Below, piece by piece: positions 8,124 through 18,253 of a stretch of 64,000 bases of DNA (position 1 is the stretch's first letter; each line of letters starts with the position of its first letter). The stretch covers positions 1-64,000 of the forward strand of contig JAOUJW010000011.1 of the NCBI GenBank assembly GCA_029882975.1, written 5' to 3'. This stretch comes from Gammaproteobacteria bacterium (lineage in GTDB: Bacteria; Pseudomonadota; Gammaproteobacteria; SZUA-152). The notes under the pieces are model-generated. The model was not told the DNA's origin. It did no database searches and saw nothing but the letters and a program-made list of their open reading frames with translations. Both the position numbers and the translations under genes were made by a program.

Positions 8124-9224
8124 TCAAGATGTCCGCAGGATTTGTTTGCGTTGACGCATCCAACTGAATCCAATCTGGCGATAGAGGAAAAATACAATGG
8201 CCGTAAAAGCAATGATATGCACATACCACATACCGAGTTCCGGCGGTAACACACCCCGCTCTACCCAGGAACGCGAAACCGTAACCATATTGTTATAAAT
8301 CACCAACACCAGAATCGCGAGAAACAACTTGGCAAAACGACCTCTGCGTGGTGAGGTTTTGCTGAGCAACATGGCCAACATGGCCAATAAAAAGGTTGAC
8401 AAGGGTAAGGACAGTCTCCAGTAAAATTCCGCCCGGTCTTTCACATCGGTCGAACGCATCAATTCGGTAGAGCTCAACGCGCGTTGGGTACGGTTTTTTT
8501 CCACAATCTTGGGGGGCTCTACCCGAAAAGCGCTTTTTTCATAACTCTGAATTCGAAAATCCGCTTCTCCGGGAATCCCTACATACCGATGTCCTTCCGA
8601 CAGTACGATATAACGTTCCCCGGTAGTGTCAGAACGATCATAAAAGGCACTTTTGGCTGAATAAATATCCAAGGTGTTTCCATCGCTCATTTGAACAAAT
8701 ACATTACTAATACGCTTACGGTCCTCGGACACCCCTTCCACATAGATCACTGCCTTACGCTTGGCATTCACCCGGTTAAAGTGACCGGCCAAAACACCCT
8801 CCAGTCGACCACTGGCTTCAGCGCGTTCCTGTATCTGTAAAGCTTTTTCAAAAGACCAAGGGGAAACCAGCAATGACAACACGGCAACTACGGCTGAAAC
8901 CGACAACGTCAGCCAGAACATGGAACGAAGAATACGCTGAGGCCCTATACCAGAGGCTGATAGAGCCGTCATCTCGCTGTCTTTATACAAACGTCCAAAG
9001 GCCAGGAAAATCGCAATATACAATCCAAATGGGATGATGAGGTTCATGGCGCTTAAAGTACGTAACACCAGCAAATCAAACACGATGGATCCGGATATAA
9101 ACCCCTCTGCAGCCCAACCCAAATAACGGGCAAAATACCGCCCCATAAAAATCAACAAAATCACTGCCAACACGGCAAGCAGATTATGCAGGATTTCCTT
9201 TGTTAAATAGCGCTCTATAACCAA
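8124..9224 (-). CDS. lptF: LptF, LPS export permease subunit
   Basis: YjgP/YjgQ family partner of LptG in LptB2FG. It starts with VIERYLTKEI, matching LptF N-termini, then six membrane segments around a periplasmic beta-jellyroll (about 130-260). No ATG precedes this motif. A TTG at 9224 gives 366 aa, equal to E. coli LptF; a TTG at 9257 would add 11 residues but abuts a possible -10 box (TATACT). Translationally close to lptG. Confidence 0.93.
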   Translation of the reverse strand: MVIERYLTKEILHNLLAVLAVILLIFMGRYFARYLGWAAEGFISGSIVFDLLVLRTLSAMNLIIPFGLYIAIFLAFGRLYKDSEMTALSASGIGPQRILRSMFWLTLSVSAVVAVLSLLVSPWSFEKALQIQERAEASGRLEGVLAGHFNRVNAKRKAVIYVEGVSEDRKRISNVFVQMSDGNTLDIYSAKSAFYDRSDTTGERYIVLSEGHRYVGIPGEADFRIQSYEKSAFRVEPPKIVEKNRTQRALSSTELMRSTDVKDRAEFYWRLSLPLSTFLLAMLAMLLSKTSPRRGRFAKLFLAILVLVIYNNMVTVSRSWVERGVLPPELGMWYVHIIAFTAIVFFLYRQIGFSWMRQRKQILRTS

Positions 9225-9455
9225 TGATTTGAACCCGACCCCAGCAGATGACGGCAAGTATACCCTGATCCGGGTAAAAATTTATCAAAATCGCCGCTAC
9301 AAAAACTTTTTCCGCACTAAAAACTTTGTCCACAATAGTACATGGATTAAACTATTATGCGTGTGTGCGGTATTTGGGCGAACCCCGGACTTGTGTTTGT
9401 GGGTTTCACGAAGCCAATCATACAACCAAGGTGTGAATTCATAAAGGAACAAGGC
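9225..9455. promoter_or_regulatory. Divergent promoter region lptF / pepA
   Basis: Minus strand: TATACT immediately upstream of the longer lptF start candidate could be the -10. Plus strand: TTGTCC, 16 bp, TAAACT is a plausible weak promoter for pepA. A ribosome site AAAGGA precedes the pepA ATG. Confidence 0.35.
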
Positions 9456-10973
9456 ATGGAATTTAGTGTTAAAAGCGGCAGCCCCGAGAAACAACGTACT
9501 GCGTGTGTTGTTGTCGGCGTCTTTGAGCCCAGGCGTCTTAGCAACGCAGGCGAACAATTGGATGAAGCCACCGACGGGTTTCTATCCAGCCTACTCAGAC
9601 GTGGAGATATTGAAGGAAAAATCGGCCAAACGCTGCTACTACACAATGTTGCCAACACTTTGGCTGAACGCATATTGTTGGTGGGATGCGGGCGGGAACG
9701 CGAACTGGGAGACAGTCAATATCGGAAAATCATCTCCAAGGCCGCATCCATTCTTAATGAAACCGGCTCCATGGAAGGTACCTGTTATCTGACGGAACTG
9801 AACGTTAAAACCCGGGATATGGTTTGGAACGTGCGCCAGGCAGTGGAAATCAGCAACAGTGCCTTATACGAATTTCAGCTATTTAAATCCAAAAAAGCCG
9901 ATCAGCGCCGCCCACTGCGAAAACTCATCTTTTGTGTACCTAAACGCAGTGATTTAGCCGGAGGCGAAAAAGCAGTACGCGAGGGCATTGCCATTTCTAA
10001 CGGGGTCAAACTGGCCAAAGACCTGGGCAACCTGCCCCCGAACGTCTGTGACCCTTCCTACCTGGCCTCACAAGCCAAGGATATGGCAAAAACCCATGAC
10101 AAACTGAAAGTCACAGTTCATGATCAAGCCGCCATCGAAAAACTGCAGATGGGTGCTTTTTTGTGTGTGGCCAAAGGCAGTCGCCGCCCTCCCAAATTTA
10201 TTGTTTTTGAATATCAGGGCGGCCCCAAAACCCAAAAACCGGTAGTTTTAGTGGGAAAGGGCATCACATTCGATAGCGGTGGAATTTCCATAAAACCGTC
10301 TGCAGCCATGGATGAAATGAAATACGACATGTGTGGTGCCGCTGCCGTATTTGGTGTGATGAAATCCTGCACTGAACTCAATCTGCCTCTCAATGTAGTA
10401 GTCCTTGTGCCCACATGTGAAAACAAACCGGACGGAAATGCCACCAATCCAGGTGACATCGTCACCAGCATGTCCGGCTTAACCATAGAAGTACTAAACA
10501 CTGACGCGGAAGGCCGTTTAATTTTGTGCGACGCCCTGACATATGCTGAACGCTATTCACCGAATAAAGTTGTGGATATCGCCACGCTAACCGGTGCCTG
10601 CGTTATCGCCCTGGGACACCATGTAACGGGAATATTGGGGAATCACAATCCTCTGATCCACGAATTGCTTAATGCGGGTAAAGCGAGCGGTGACCGGGCC
10701 TGGGGTTTACCATTGCTGGATGAATACCAGGAACAATTGAGGAGTAATTTTGCTGATATCCCCAATGTCGCCGGTCGAGACGCAGGCACCATAACTGCTG
10801 CTTGTTTTTTATCACGTTTCGCCAAAAAATATCACTGGGCCCACATGGATATTGCCGGCACCGCCTGGATCTCCGGCGCGGAAAAAGGCGCAACCGGCAG
10901 ACCGGTACCCCTACTGACACAGTTCCTGATTGACCAATGTGTCGAAGAACAGGGTAGTAAGAAAAAGTCATGA
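9456..10973 (+). CDS. pepA: Leucyl aminopeptidase PepA (M17)
   Basis: A 505-aa cytosolic M17 leucyl aminopeptidase using two metal ions. The C-terminal catalytic domain shows [15 protein letters not shown] (metal/catalytic Lys region) and the family signature NTDAEGRL, with GDRAWGLPL downstream. E. coli PepA is also a DNA-binding protein in site-specific recombination and carAB control; the sequence does not show whether this holds here. Start at 9456 has AAAGGA 8 nt upstream and yields the usual MEFSVKSG N-terminus. Overlaps holC by 4 bp. Confidence 0.96.
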   Translation: MEFSVKSGSPEKQRTACVVVGVFEPRRLSNAGEQLDEATDGFLSSLLRRGDIEGKIGQTLLLHNVANTLAERILLVGCGRERELGDSQYRKIISKAASILNETGSMEGTCYLTELNVKTRDMVWNVRQAVEISNSALYEFQLFKSKKADQRRPLRKLIFCVPKRSDLAGGEKAVREGIAISNGVKLAKDLGNLPPNVCDPSYLASQAKDMAKTHDKLKVTVHDQAAIEKLQMGAFLCVAKGSRRPPKFIVFEYQGGPKTQKPVVLVGKGITFDSGGISIKPSAAMDEMKYDMCGAAAVFGVMKSCTELNLPLNVVVLVPTCENKPDGNATNPGDIVTSMSGLTIEVLNTDAEGRLILCDALTYAERYSPNKVVDIATLTGACVIALGHHVTGILGNHNPLIHELLNAGKASGDRAWGLPLLDEYQEQLRSNFADIPNVAGRDAGTITAACFLSRFAKKYHWAHMDIAGTAWISGAEKGATGRPVPLLTQFLIDQCVEEQGSKKKS

Positions 10974-11395
10974 CTCAAATCGATTTTTATATCCTGGGCG
11001 AACAGCCCAGTGAACAATTCGTCTGTAAATTGGTGGACAAGGTGTACCACCTATCCCACTCCATATACATCCATACCGGCTCAGAACAACAGGCGCTACG
11101 CTTGGACGAGATGCTGTGGACTTTCCGGCAGGGTAGCTTTTTACCCCACGAAATCACGTCAGATAAGCCAACCAACCCACCTGCCTCCCCCATCCTGATT
11201 GGCTTCGGGTACAATGCTCAAATTCATGCGGATGTGATGATTAATCTATCCGCCGAAATTCCCGGTTTTTTCAGCCAATTTGACCGTGTGGTTGAATTTG
11301 TTCACGGAGATGATGCGTTACGCCAAGCTGCCAGAGAAAACTACAAGTTTTACAAGGACCGCGGCTACTCCATCAACACCCATGAAATTAACTGA
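10970..11395 (+). CDS. holC: DNA polymerase III chi subunit HolC
   Basis: A 141-aa chi subunit that links the clamp loader to single-strand binding protein. The start (QIDFYILGE), central [19 protein letters not shown] and C-terminal [14 protein letters not shown] match HolC. It follows pepA with an ATGA overlap, the standard gammaproteobacterial order; valS, which usually comes next, is replaced here by a small Mth938-domain gene. Confidence 0.93.
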   Translation: MTQIDFYILGEQPSEQFVCKLVDKVYHLSHSIYIHTGSEQQALRLDEMLWTFRQGSFLPHEITSDKPTNPPASPILIGFGYNAQIHADVMINLSAEIPGFFSQFDRVVEFVHGDDALRQAARENYKFYKDRGYSINTHEIN

Positions 11396-11419
11396 CCACA
11401 ACCCGTTAGCGAGAATACA

Positions 11420-11821
11420 ATGAGAATCAATCAGGAACTGGACCCCTCAAGTTACACCATTCGCAGTGTCAATGCTCATGAAATCACCGTTATGTCACCG
11501 GCCGGCAACGGTGTCGGATTTGAGGAACGGACCTTATCGAACAGTTTCGTGATTATGCCTAACCGCTTGATTAGCGACTGGCCGGCACGCCATGTGGAAG
11601 AGTTGTCAGAACCGCTGTTAACTCAACTCAAAGAGCTGGATCCGGAATTGCTGCTATTGGGCACAGGTTCGCGTTTAGTCTTCCCTCAGGCCCATGTGAT
11701 GGCCGAATTCTCCGATTTAGGTATCGGCCTGGAAGTTATGGATTCAGCGGCGGCTTGTCGAACCTATAACATTCTCATGCACGAAGGACGGCATGTCGCT
11801 GCAGCTATCCTGCTGCCTTAA
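11420..11821 (+). CDS. Mth938-like domain protein (DUF498/NDUFAF3 family)
   Basis: A 133-aa soluble protein of the Mth938/NDUFAF3 fold. Recognisable parts are the central PNRLISDWP segment, ELDPELLLLGTGSRLVFP, and the Cys-containing SAAACRTYNILMHEGRHVAAA near the C-terminus. The mitochondrial relative assists complex I assembly; the bacterial function is not settled. It follows holC after 24 bp, probably same operon, and ends 18 bp from the convergent rpoS stop with no terminator between. Confidence 0.85.
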   Translation: MRINQELDPSSYTIRSVNAHEITVMSPAGNGVGFEERTLSNSFVIMPNRLISDWPARHVEELSEPLLTQLKELDPELLLLGTGSRLVFPQAHVMAEFSDLGIGLEVMDSAAACRTYNILMHEGRHVAAAILLP

Positions 11822-11839
11822 ACAACTCAAAGACTCATA

Positions 11840-12856
11840 CTATTTCAGTATGTTATCTACCGAATAGCCTTCGCGTTCCATGATTTCACGCAAGCGTTTC
11901 AACGCTTCCAACTGAATCTGTCGCACCCGTTCACGGGTGACCCCCAATTCGTTACCCACTTCTTCCAAAGTGGCAACCTCACGACCGTGCAAACCAAAGC
12001 GGTATTCCACCACTTCACGCTGCTTGTCATTGAGCTGTCCCAACCACAAGTCCAAGCAGGACTGAATATCTTCGTCCTGTAACAAAACGGAAGGATCGAC
12101 ATTTTGCTCGTCAGGAATTGCATCCAATATGGATTTATCACTATCGCGCCCCAGGGGCACATCCACTGATGTCACGCGTTCGTTCAAACCCAGCATACGT
12201 TTAACATCGCTTATGGGCTTATCCAGCATTTGTGCGATTTCTTCCGGACTGGGCTCGTGATCTAATGACTGGGATAAATGCCTTGCCGCGCGCAAGTAGA
12301 TATTTATCTCTTTAACCACATGAATGGGTAAACGAATGGTACGCGTCTGATTCATGATAGCCCGTTCGATAGTCTGGCGTATCCACCAGGTCGCATAGGT
12401 GGAAAAGCGAAAGCCGCGTTCCGGATCGAATTTTTCAACGGCACGAATCAAACCCAGATTACCTTCTTCGATCAAATCCAAAAGCGCCAAACCACGATTT
12501 AAATATCGCCTGGCAATTTTCACCACCAAACGCAGATTACTTTCAATCATGCGTTTGCGGGCGTCTTCATCGCCTTTGGCAATTAACCGCGCATAGTATA
12601 CTTCTTCTTTGGCTGATAGCAGGGGTGAAAAGCCGATTTCACTGAGATAGATTCGGGTCGCATCCAGATCTCGCTCGGTGACTTCCCCCCTGGCGTATAC
12701 TTTGGATTTTGCCGGTGTTGATTCTTCCTCAACCTCAGTCTCTTCGACTTCATCCACTAAAACATCGGTTTCATCATCGTCTAATACTAAATCTTCACTA
12801 TCCACGATATCATCCAATTCAGGGTCAGTTTCTGGTTCGTCTTTATTTTCCAACAT
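11840..12856 (-). CDS. rpoS: RNA polymerase sigma factor RpoS
   Basis: A 338-aa stationary-phase/general stress sigma factor. After a very acidic N-terminal 45 residues come region 1.2/2 ([64 protein letters not shown] split by region 2.4), region 3 (RLPIHVVKE) and region 4 with the helix-turn-helix ([13 protein letters not shown]). The ATG at 12856 suits an AGAG ribosome site; a GTG two codons upstream is too close to it. Located just downstream of nlpD, as in Pseudomonas and enterics. Confidence 0.95.
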   Translation of the reverse strand: MLENKDEPETDPELDDIVDSEDLVLDDDETDVLVDEVEETEVEEESTPAKSKVYARGEVTERDLDATRIYLSEIGFSPLLSAKEEVYYARLIAKGDEDARKRMIESNLRLVVKIARRYLNRGLALLDLIEEGNLGLIRAVEKFDPERGFRFSTYATWWIRQTIERAIMNQTRTIRLPIHVVKEINIYLRAARHLSQSLDHEPSPEEIAQMLDKPISDVKRMLGLNERVTSVDVPLGRDSDKSILDAIPDEQNVDPSVLLQDEDIQSCLDLWLGQLNDKQREVVEYRFGLHGREVATLEEVGNELGVTRERVRQIQLEALKRLREIMEREGYSVDNILK

Positions 12857-12882
12857 ATGCACAACTCTTTAAACAATAGTTT

Positions 12883-13767
12883 TCAATTAAATTGTTTCGG
12901 AATTGGTGTAGGTAAAAAAAGCAAGGGATCAACCGGTTTCCCGTGATGGCGAATTTCAAAATGCAATCTACTGCGATTCTGACTACCCGTGTTTCCCATT
13001 ACGGCTATCTGCTGTCCGTTACCAACCTCATCACCTTCTTTAACCAACAATTCCTTATTATGCGCATACGCACTTAAAAACATATCATTATGTTTGACTA
13101 TGATGAGCTTCCCATACCGTGGCAAACCACTTCCGCTATACACGACTCTACCGGATGATGCTGAATACACAGATTGACCTTCCGTTCCCACAATATCCAA
13201 TCCTCGTTCGCCAGGATTGCCTGCCTTAAATGTATTAACAATGCGGCCACTACGTGTGGGCCATAACCACTGAATCGTGTTTTCTACACTGGCTTTAACA
13301 CTGTTTTTAACACTATAGTTAACATTGTTGACAGATTGTTGTGAAACCTGTTGCTTTGTCTGTTTCAGCTCTTCCCCGGATTTATACACCTCTGCGTTGT
13401 ATTTAATTCGCTTATCGGTTTTTACCCAGTGTCCTTTAGTACTGACATCGGTTTCTGTGATGTGCTTCTTGTCCGCTCCGGCCCATGCCGGTTGCGCATG
13501 AGACATTGGATTAACTCTTAAGCGTTGTCCAACTCTTAGCGTGTATGGCGCTTGAATCTGATTCCATTCCGCCAAAGTATGATAATCATAACCATACATC
13601 CAACCAATGGAATACAGAGTTTCTCCCCTCTCGACAACATGAAAGACATGTGCCCCGCAACCCATTGGTACACTAGCGATTATCATGACAATCGCAACAC
13701 TTGTCCAATGAATTTGGCTTATCCAGGACTTTTTTGGTTTTTTGGCGTAAAAAACAACCTGTCTCAT
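12883..13767 (-). CDS. nlpD: NlpD-like LysM/M23 amidase activator
   Basis: A 294-aa envelope protein: N-terminal hydrophobic anchor, LysM domain (about 41-86, FHVVERGETLYSIGW), a low-complexity Ser/Lys-rich linker, and a C-terminal LytM domain (about 170-290). The LytM metal ligands are missing: GERGLDIVG lacks the first His and RLHFEIR has lost the first His of HxH. That is the NlpD pattern, a non-enzymatic activator of the AmiC-type cell-division amidase. The lipobox (VPMGC, C37) is poor, so lipidation is uncertain. rpoS follows after 26 bp. Confidence 0.9.
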   Translation of the reverse strand: MRQVVFYAKKPKKSWISQIHWTSVAIVMIIASVPMGCGAHVFHVVERGETLYSIGWMYGYDYHTLAEWNQIQAPYTLRVGQRLRVNPMSHAQPAWAGADKKHITETDVSTKGHWVKTDKRIKYNAEVYKSGEELKQTKQQVSQQSVNNVNYSVKNSVKASVENTIQWLWPTRSGRIVNTFKAGNPGERGLDIVGTEGQSVYSASSGRVVYSGSGLPRYGKLIIVKHNDMFLSAYAHNKELLVKEGDEVGNGQQIAVMGNTGSQNRSRLHFEIRHHGKPVDPLLFLPTPIPKQFN

Positions 13768-13844
13768 ACGGTTATAACCCCTTTGAAATCAGAAAAGGTT
13801 ATATTCATATCGCCATTCATTATGTTAGGACGGTCTTTTCCTGT

Positions 13845-14426
13845 TTACCGCAGTTCCATAATCACAAACCCTAACACAGCTAAAACTACTGTTGCCCAAC
13901 CAATGCGATCAACATGACGATTTAACACTTCCTGCATTTTACTGCCACCCCATACCATGAGTCCGGCAACCAGAAAAAACCGAGCCCCCCTTCCTAAAAT
14001 GGAAGCTAACAGGAAGGGCACAAAAGCCATAGCCACTACACCGGAGGCTATGGTAAACACTTTGTAGGGAATGGGTGAAAACCCTGCTATGAAAATTACC
14101 CAGACTCCATAGTCTGTAAACCAATTCACCGCCAATTGATATTTTTCCATGTAGCCCCAAGTGATTATTACCGGCTCAATCACATCAAATGCAAATGCAC
14201 CAATGAGATAACCTAATACGCCACCAAGCACGGATGTTACTGTAGTCAATGATGCGAAGTACCAGGCGCGCCGTGTGTTGGCTAAAGCCATCGGTGCCAA
14301 CATCACATCAGGAGGAATGGGGAAAAAAGATGATTCAGCAAAACTCAACACTGCCAAATACCATTGAGCATGACGGTGCGCAGCCCACCGCATGGCTCTT
14401 TCATACAAGGGTGAAAACAATTTCAT
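13845..14426 (-). CDS. yqaA: YqaA family (DedA-like) membrane protein
   Basis: A 193-aa polytopic inner-membrane protein with the DedA/SNARE-associated domain. Seen are SSFFPIPPDVMLAPMALANT (re-entrant helix region with conserved acidic/Pro residues) and FIAGFSPIPYKVFTIASG (Arg-less YqaA version of the second motif). DedA-family members flip or transport lipids; the substrate of the YqaA branch is unclear. It overlaps pcm by 4 bp, so it is translationally coupled in surE-pcm-yqaA-nlpD-rpoS. Confidence 0.9.
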   Translation of the reverse strand: MKLFSPLYERAMRWAAHRHAQWYLAVLSFAESSFFPIPPDVMLAPMALANTRRAWYFASLTTVTSVLGGVLGYLIGAFAFDVIEPVIITWGYMEKYQLAVNWFTDYGVWVIFIAGFSPIPYKVFTIASGVVAMAFVPFLLASILGRGARFFLVAGLMVWGGSKMQEVLNRHVDRIGWATVVLAVLGFVIMELR

Positions 14427-15088
14427 TGAATTCCTTCCAACATGGGAACAAAACTGACTTTTTCCAACAAGCGGGTTTCAAAACCCGAGTTGCTCCGTGT
14501 AACCAACAACAGTTCCTGACTTCCCGCTGTTCCCACCGGTGCAATTAAACGCCCCCCGTCCACTAATTGTTCCAACAATGCCTGGGGAATGTCTGCCGGC
14601 GCGGCAGTTGCAATGATGGCATCAAAAGGGGCATGTTCATCCCAGCCCCAGCTACCGTCAGAATAGTCGCTTTTTATGTTATACAGCCGTAATTCGGAAA
14701 ACCGCTGTCTGGCCGCGTTGAGCAATGGTCGAATCCGTTCTACCGTAAACACCTGGCTGACCAACTTGGCCAATACAGCAGCTTGATATCCGGATCCCGT
14801 ACCCACTTCCAACACTTTGTTGACAGGCCCAGACTCCAATAGTTCTTGGGTCATTTTTGCAACCACATAAGGCTGGGAAATAGTTTGACTGTATCCGATT
14901 GGCAATGCAGTATCTTCGTAAGAGCGGCTGGCCAAAGCCTCATCTACAAAAATATGCCGTGGTAATGTACGAATCACATCAAGCACCTCCGGGTGGCTGA
15001 TACCTTGTTGATGCAGACGTTTTACCAAGCGTTCGCGCGTGCGCTGCGATGTCATACCAATTCCGCGGTGACGTGTATTCGTACTCAT
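14423..15088 (-). CDS. pcm: Protein-L-isoaspartate O-methyltransferase
   Basis: A 221-aa SAM-dependent repair methyltransferase that converts L-isoaspartyl residues in aged proteins. Motifs: PRHIFVDEALASRSYEDTALPIG(YSQTISQP region), the SAM loop VLEVGTGSGYQAAVLA, and FDAIIATAAP. Overlaps surE (upstream) and yqaA (downstream) by 4 bp each, the classic stationary-phase damage-repair operon. Confidence 0.97.
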   Translation of the reverse strand: MSTNTRHRGIGMTSQRTRERLVKRLHQQGISHPEVLDVIRTLPRHIFVDEALASRSYEDTALPIGYSQTISQPYVVAKMTQELLESGPVNKVLEVGTGSGYQAAVLAKLVSQVFTVERIRPLLNAARQRFSELRLYNIKSDYSDGSWGWDEHAPFDAIIATAAPADIPQALLEQLVDGGRLIAPVGTAGSQELLLVTRSNSGFETRLLEKVSFVPMLEGIQ

Positions 15089-15843
15089 AATGTCAGTTTG
15101 TTCTCCTCCAACCAGCGCGACACGGTTTCAATGGTATCGTATTGGGTCAGGTCCACTTTGATCGGGGTTACCGAAGCGATATGATGATTCACTGCATAAA
15201 AATCCGTTCCCGGACCGGCGTCTTCCTCCGCGCCCACGGGCCCGACCCAATATACGGGGCGGCCTCTGGGGTCCAGTTGTTTTATGACCGGTTCAGACTT
15301 GTGGCGTCGCCCCAGACGCGTGGCTTCAATTCCTTTAAGTTTTTCCCAGGGAATATCAGGTACATTGATATTGAGAATGGTATCTGCCGCCAGTTTCTGT
15401 CGGTTTAGGCTTTTCAGTAAATGCAATACGACCTTCGCCGCCGTATCGAAATGTTGAAATTTTTCCCCGCTTAGGGATACAGCCAATGCTGGTAAACCCA
15501 GAAATCGACCTTCCATGGCCGCGGCAACGGTACCGGAATAAAGTACATCATCCCCCATATTGGCACCGGCATTAATACCCGAAATCACCATATCCGGTTC
15601 GTGTTCTAACAAACCGGTAATAGCCAAATGCACACAGTCTGTAGGGGTTCCGTCCACAGCCACGATATTATCCGTTATGGTGGTAGCACGTATGGGACTA
15701 TCAAGGCTAAGAGAGTTACTGGCTCCGCTGCGATTGCGGTCGGGTGCGACGACTGTGATTTGAGCCACCGACTGCAACGCTTGCGCCAGACATTGGATTC
15801 CGGGGGCCTGGTAACCGTCATCATTGCTAATTAATATTCGCAT
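15085..15843 (-). CDS. surE: 5'/3'-nucleotidase SurE
   Basis: A 252-aa metal-dependent nucleotide phosphatase. The N-terminal ILISNDDGYQAPGI carries the metal-binding Asp pair, followed by VVAPDRNRSGASNSLSL and SGINAGANMGDDVLYSGTVAAA. First gene of the surE-pcm-yqaA-nlpD-rpoS group; its promoter must lie in the 165-bp gap to the divergent Smr gene. Confidence 0.97.
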   Translation of the reverse strand: MRILISNDDGYQAPGIQCLAQALQSVAQITVVAPDRNRSGASNSLSLDSPIRATTITDNIVAVDGTPTDCVHLAITGLLEHEPDMVISGINAGANMGDDVLYSGTVAAAMEGRFLGLPALAVSLSGEKFQHFDTAAKVVLHLLKSLNRQKLAADTILNINVPDIPWEKLKGIEATRLGRRHKSEPVIKQLDPRGRPVYWVGPVGAEEDAGPGTDFYAVNHHIASVTPIKVDLTQYDTIETVSRWLEENKLTL

Positions 15844-16008
15844 GGGTACCGATTAAGCATATAAGCCGGTTAAACTGTCCCGTTTCAAATGTCGCAGTTT
15901 AAAGTTAAGAGACTGAACTGACAAGTTATTGCACGACGTTGTTTATCTTAGGAAATAATTCCGATTATTGCAGTACAATTTGGTAAAAATTTTGATAATG
16001 AGCTATTT

Positions 16009-16578
16009 ATGAGTAAAAAACCCAGTCAAAATTCATCGAAAACGGACACTACCGACCAAAACAAGGATGAACAAGAATTGTTTCAGCAAGCCATGGAGGG
16101 CGTAAAACCCCTGGTTCATGACAAAGTTGCACCGTATCGCGGCAAAATCCGACCAAAAAGTCCACTGCAGGCCACGGCCGCCGCAATATCAACGGGTTTT
16201 ACCCATGCAGAATACGCTCCACCGACCCGGCCTGATGAAATCATTCACTACGCTGACAGCAGCGTACAACCGAGGAAGCTGAAACAACTCAAGCAGGGAC
16301 AGCTACAGTGCGAAGCAATTTTGGATTTACACGGCACCAACATCGATGCCGCCGCACATCAATTAACCGAGTTCCTGATCCATTGCAGTGAACAGGGTTA
16401 CCGTTGCGTGACAGTGATCCATGGCCGTGGTCACCGCTCCGAAAATAATCAACCGGTTCTAAAACAGCAGGTTAACCACTGGCTTCGCTCCGATCAACGC
16501 ATTCTGGCCTTCCATTCCGCCATGCCTAAAGACGGAGATACGGGGGCACTGTATGTGTTATTGCGCAAGAGCGGTTGA
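16009..16578 (+). CDS. Smr-domain protein (SmrA-like)
   Basis: A 189-aa protein with a C-terminal Smr domain (about 100-188): LDLHGTNIDAAAHQL (LDxH motif) and VIHGRGHRSE (HGxG motif), the two signatures of Smr nucleases. The N-terminal half is charged and contains LFQQAMEGVKPL, as in E. coli SmrA/SmrB. Stand-alone Smr proteins have been linked to nicking activity and to ribosome-collision mRNA cleavage (SmrB); which applies here cannot be told from the sequence. Monocistronic; convergent with truD. Confidence 0.88.
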   Translation: MSKKPSQNSSKTDTTDQNKDEQELFQQAMEGVKPLVHDKVAPYRGKIRPKSPLQATAAAISTGFTHAEYAPPTRPDEIIHYADSSVQPRKLKQLKQGQLQCEAILDLHGTNIDAAAHQLTEFLIHCSEQGYRCVTVIHGRGHRSENNQPVLKQQVNHWLRSDQRILAFHSAMPKDGDTGALYVLLRKSG

Positions 16579-16591
16579 TTCTTTCTCACCG

Positions 16592-16686
16592 GCTTACGTA
16601 AGCTAACCCGCCCTACAAAAATTCCAGCGGCATGCAAACTCAGCGATGGTGATTCGACGCACGACTCCAGGGATGGAGGTAGGGCG
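16592..16686. repeat. REP/MITE-like palindromic element
   Basis: In the gap between convergent smr and truD: a 12-bp perfect palindrome GCTTACGTAAGC (16592-16603) directly followed by CGCCCTAC (16609-16616), whose inverse GTAGGGCG sits at 16679-16686, with an inner CTCC/GGAG hairpin at 16665-16678. Read on the minus strand it gives GTAGGGCGGGTTAGC, the type of edge seen in dispersed gammaproteobacterial intergenic repeats. It may also serve as a transcription end; no U-tract is present. Confidence 0.55.
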
Positions 16687-16701
16687 CAGCAATCTACAAT
16701 A

Positions 16702-17748
16702 CTACGACACTAACTCTCTCAATACTGTGGTGGCGTAAGCACCGGAGGGTAGACTGAAAGCCAGTTGCAGAACATCATCCTGAAGGCTCAGCTCAATATC
16801 GGGCACCACCAGGCGTAAGGCGCGCCGCTGCTGGCTTAAGCCACTGGCTTGTAACTGGGAACAAAGCTCCTGATACGGCTCTAATATGGCTTGTTCCAAT
16901 TCCGCTGCCTGCCCGCTCGCCAAACCACTCTTACCGCAAGTCCCCGGCAAGGGGCCACTGGGATGGATATCAAACTCCGTGAGGCGACGCTCAATTTCTG
17001 TGTCGATATGCTCGGCAATAAAACTGGAACGACTGCCATCCAAGGACATGGCGTCGCCCGGCAAGGCTTGATTCCAACACCGTTGCTCCACACGATGAGA
17101 TAATACCCGGTTGAACAAAAAAGAACGGATGGCGGAATAGTACAGCCCGCGTAAATGGCGACTTTTGACTTTTCTTCCCTGCAACATCTCCCTGGCCCGA
17201 AACAGGTTCTGCCCATTGTGACCGAAACGTTGCTCACCAAAATAATTGGGTACACCACGCTCGCGGATAGTGTTGACACGCTCGCAAATCCATTCCCGAT
17301 CGCCCTGAAGTTCATTAACGCGAATTTCAAACCGGTTTTGCGCAATAGCGCCGGTTTTCAGTTTGCGCTGGTTGCGCAACATTTGCTGCACTTGCAACTG
17401 GTCCGTATCAATTTGTGCTGCTGCCGGTACATCTCTACCTGCCAGCTTGACACTGAACCACTGTGTAGTGACGGCATGTTTGTCTTTTAGACCCGCATAG
17501 CCTATGTCCACTTTGCTGACTTTTAACTGATTGGCCAAGTGGGATACCACCTCCTCGGTATTCAACCCGGTTTTTTCGATTTGGAAAAACCAATGTTCAC
17601 CGTCACCACTGGGAGTAAAAGAGAGTTGTTCCCACACTTTAAAATCCGTGGGACTGCATCGTAAGCGACCTTTCGCTTGAGGCGCACCAAAGGCAAAGGC
17701 CAATTCTTGGAGGTGATGTTGGAATTGCTCCAGGAGCGGATCAGACAT
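16702..17748 (-). CDS. truD: tRNA pseudouridine(13) synthase TruD
   Basis: A 348-aa TruD-family synthase modifying U13 of tRNA. The catalytic aspartate lies in [28 protein letters not shown] and [12 protein letters not shown] are family blocks, with the TRUD insertion domain in the middle. It overlaps ispF by 8 bp, matching the ispD-ispF-truD order of gammaproteobacteria. Confidence 0.96.
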   Translation of the reverse strand: MSDPLLEQFQHHLQELAFAFGAPQAKGRLRCSPTDFKVWEQLSFTPSGDGEHWFFQIEKTGLNTEEVVSHLANQLKVSKVDIGYAGLKDKHAVTTQWFSVKLAGRDVPAAAQIDTDQLQVQQMLRNQRKLKTGAIAQNRFEIRVNELQGDREWICERVNTIRERGVPNYFGEQRFGHNGQNLFRAREMLQGRKVKSRHLRGLYYSAIRSFLFNRVLSHRVEQRCWNQALPGDAMSLDGSRSSFIAEHIDTEIERRLTEFDIHPSGPLPGTCGKSGLASGQAAELEQAILEPYQELCSQLQASGLSQQRRALRLVVPDIELSLQDDVLQLAFSLPSGAYATTVLRELVS

Positions 17749-18220
17749 CCGTTTTTACCAGCAACACCACGGCATGTGCCGCTATTCCTTCGGCACGACC
17801 GGTGTAGCCCATGCCCTCGGTAGTGGTTGCCTTCACATTGACACAATCCGGCTTTATGCCCAAATCGGTAGCGATATTGTTGCACATAGCGGGTACGTGT
17901 TGCGCCAGGCGAGGTTGTTGCGCCACCAGTGTCATATCACAGTTGGCCACGCCCCAATGTCGTGAACTCAGTTCCTGCATGACGTGACGCAACAGAATAC
18001 GACTGTCGATATTCTCGTACTCGGCGCTGGTATCGGGGAAATGGCGACCTATATCACCCAAACCGGCTGCTCCTAATAGAGCATCACACAGAGCGTGCAG
18101 CAATACATCACCATCGGAATGGGCCTGCAGACCTTTGTCGTGAGCGATGCTGACACCACCCAAAATAACCTTGTCCCCGTCGCCAAAACGGTGTGCATCA
18201 AAACCGTGTCCTATTCGCAT
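17741..18220 (-). CDS. ispF: IspF, 2-C-methyl-D-erythritol 2,4-cyclodiphosphate synthase
   Basis: A 159-aa MEP-pathway enzyme forming the cyclic diphosphate. The N-terminal [11 protein letters not shown] (zinc ligands D and H), [14 protein letters not shown] and the C-terminal [21 protein letters not shown] are diagnostic. It acts after IspD, encoded just upstream; the transcript continues into truD. Confidence 0.97.
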   Translation of the reverse strand: MRIGHGFDAHRFGDGDKVILGGVSIAHDKGLQAHSDGDVLLHALCDALLGAAGLGDIGRHFPDTSAEYENIDSRILLRHVMQELSSRHWGVANCDMTLVAQQPRLAQHVPAMCNNIATDLGIKPDCVNVKATTTEGMGYTGRAEGIAAHAVVLLVKTDV

Positions 18221-18253
18221 GGGTATTCCTGTCGTTGCAAATTTCTGTAGTTT

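Noticed and set aside
12883-13767. NlpD-like protein as an active M23 endopeptidase
   Set aside because: Zinc ligands of the LytM domain are absent, fitting a non-catalytic amidase activator.
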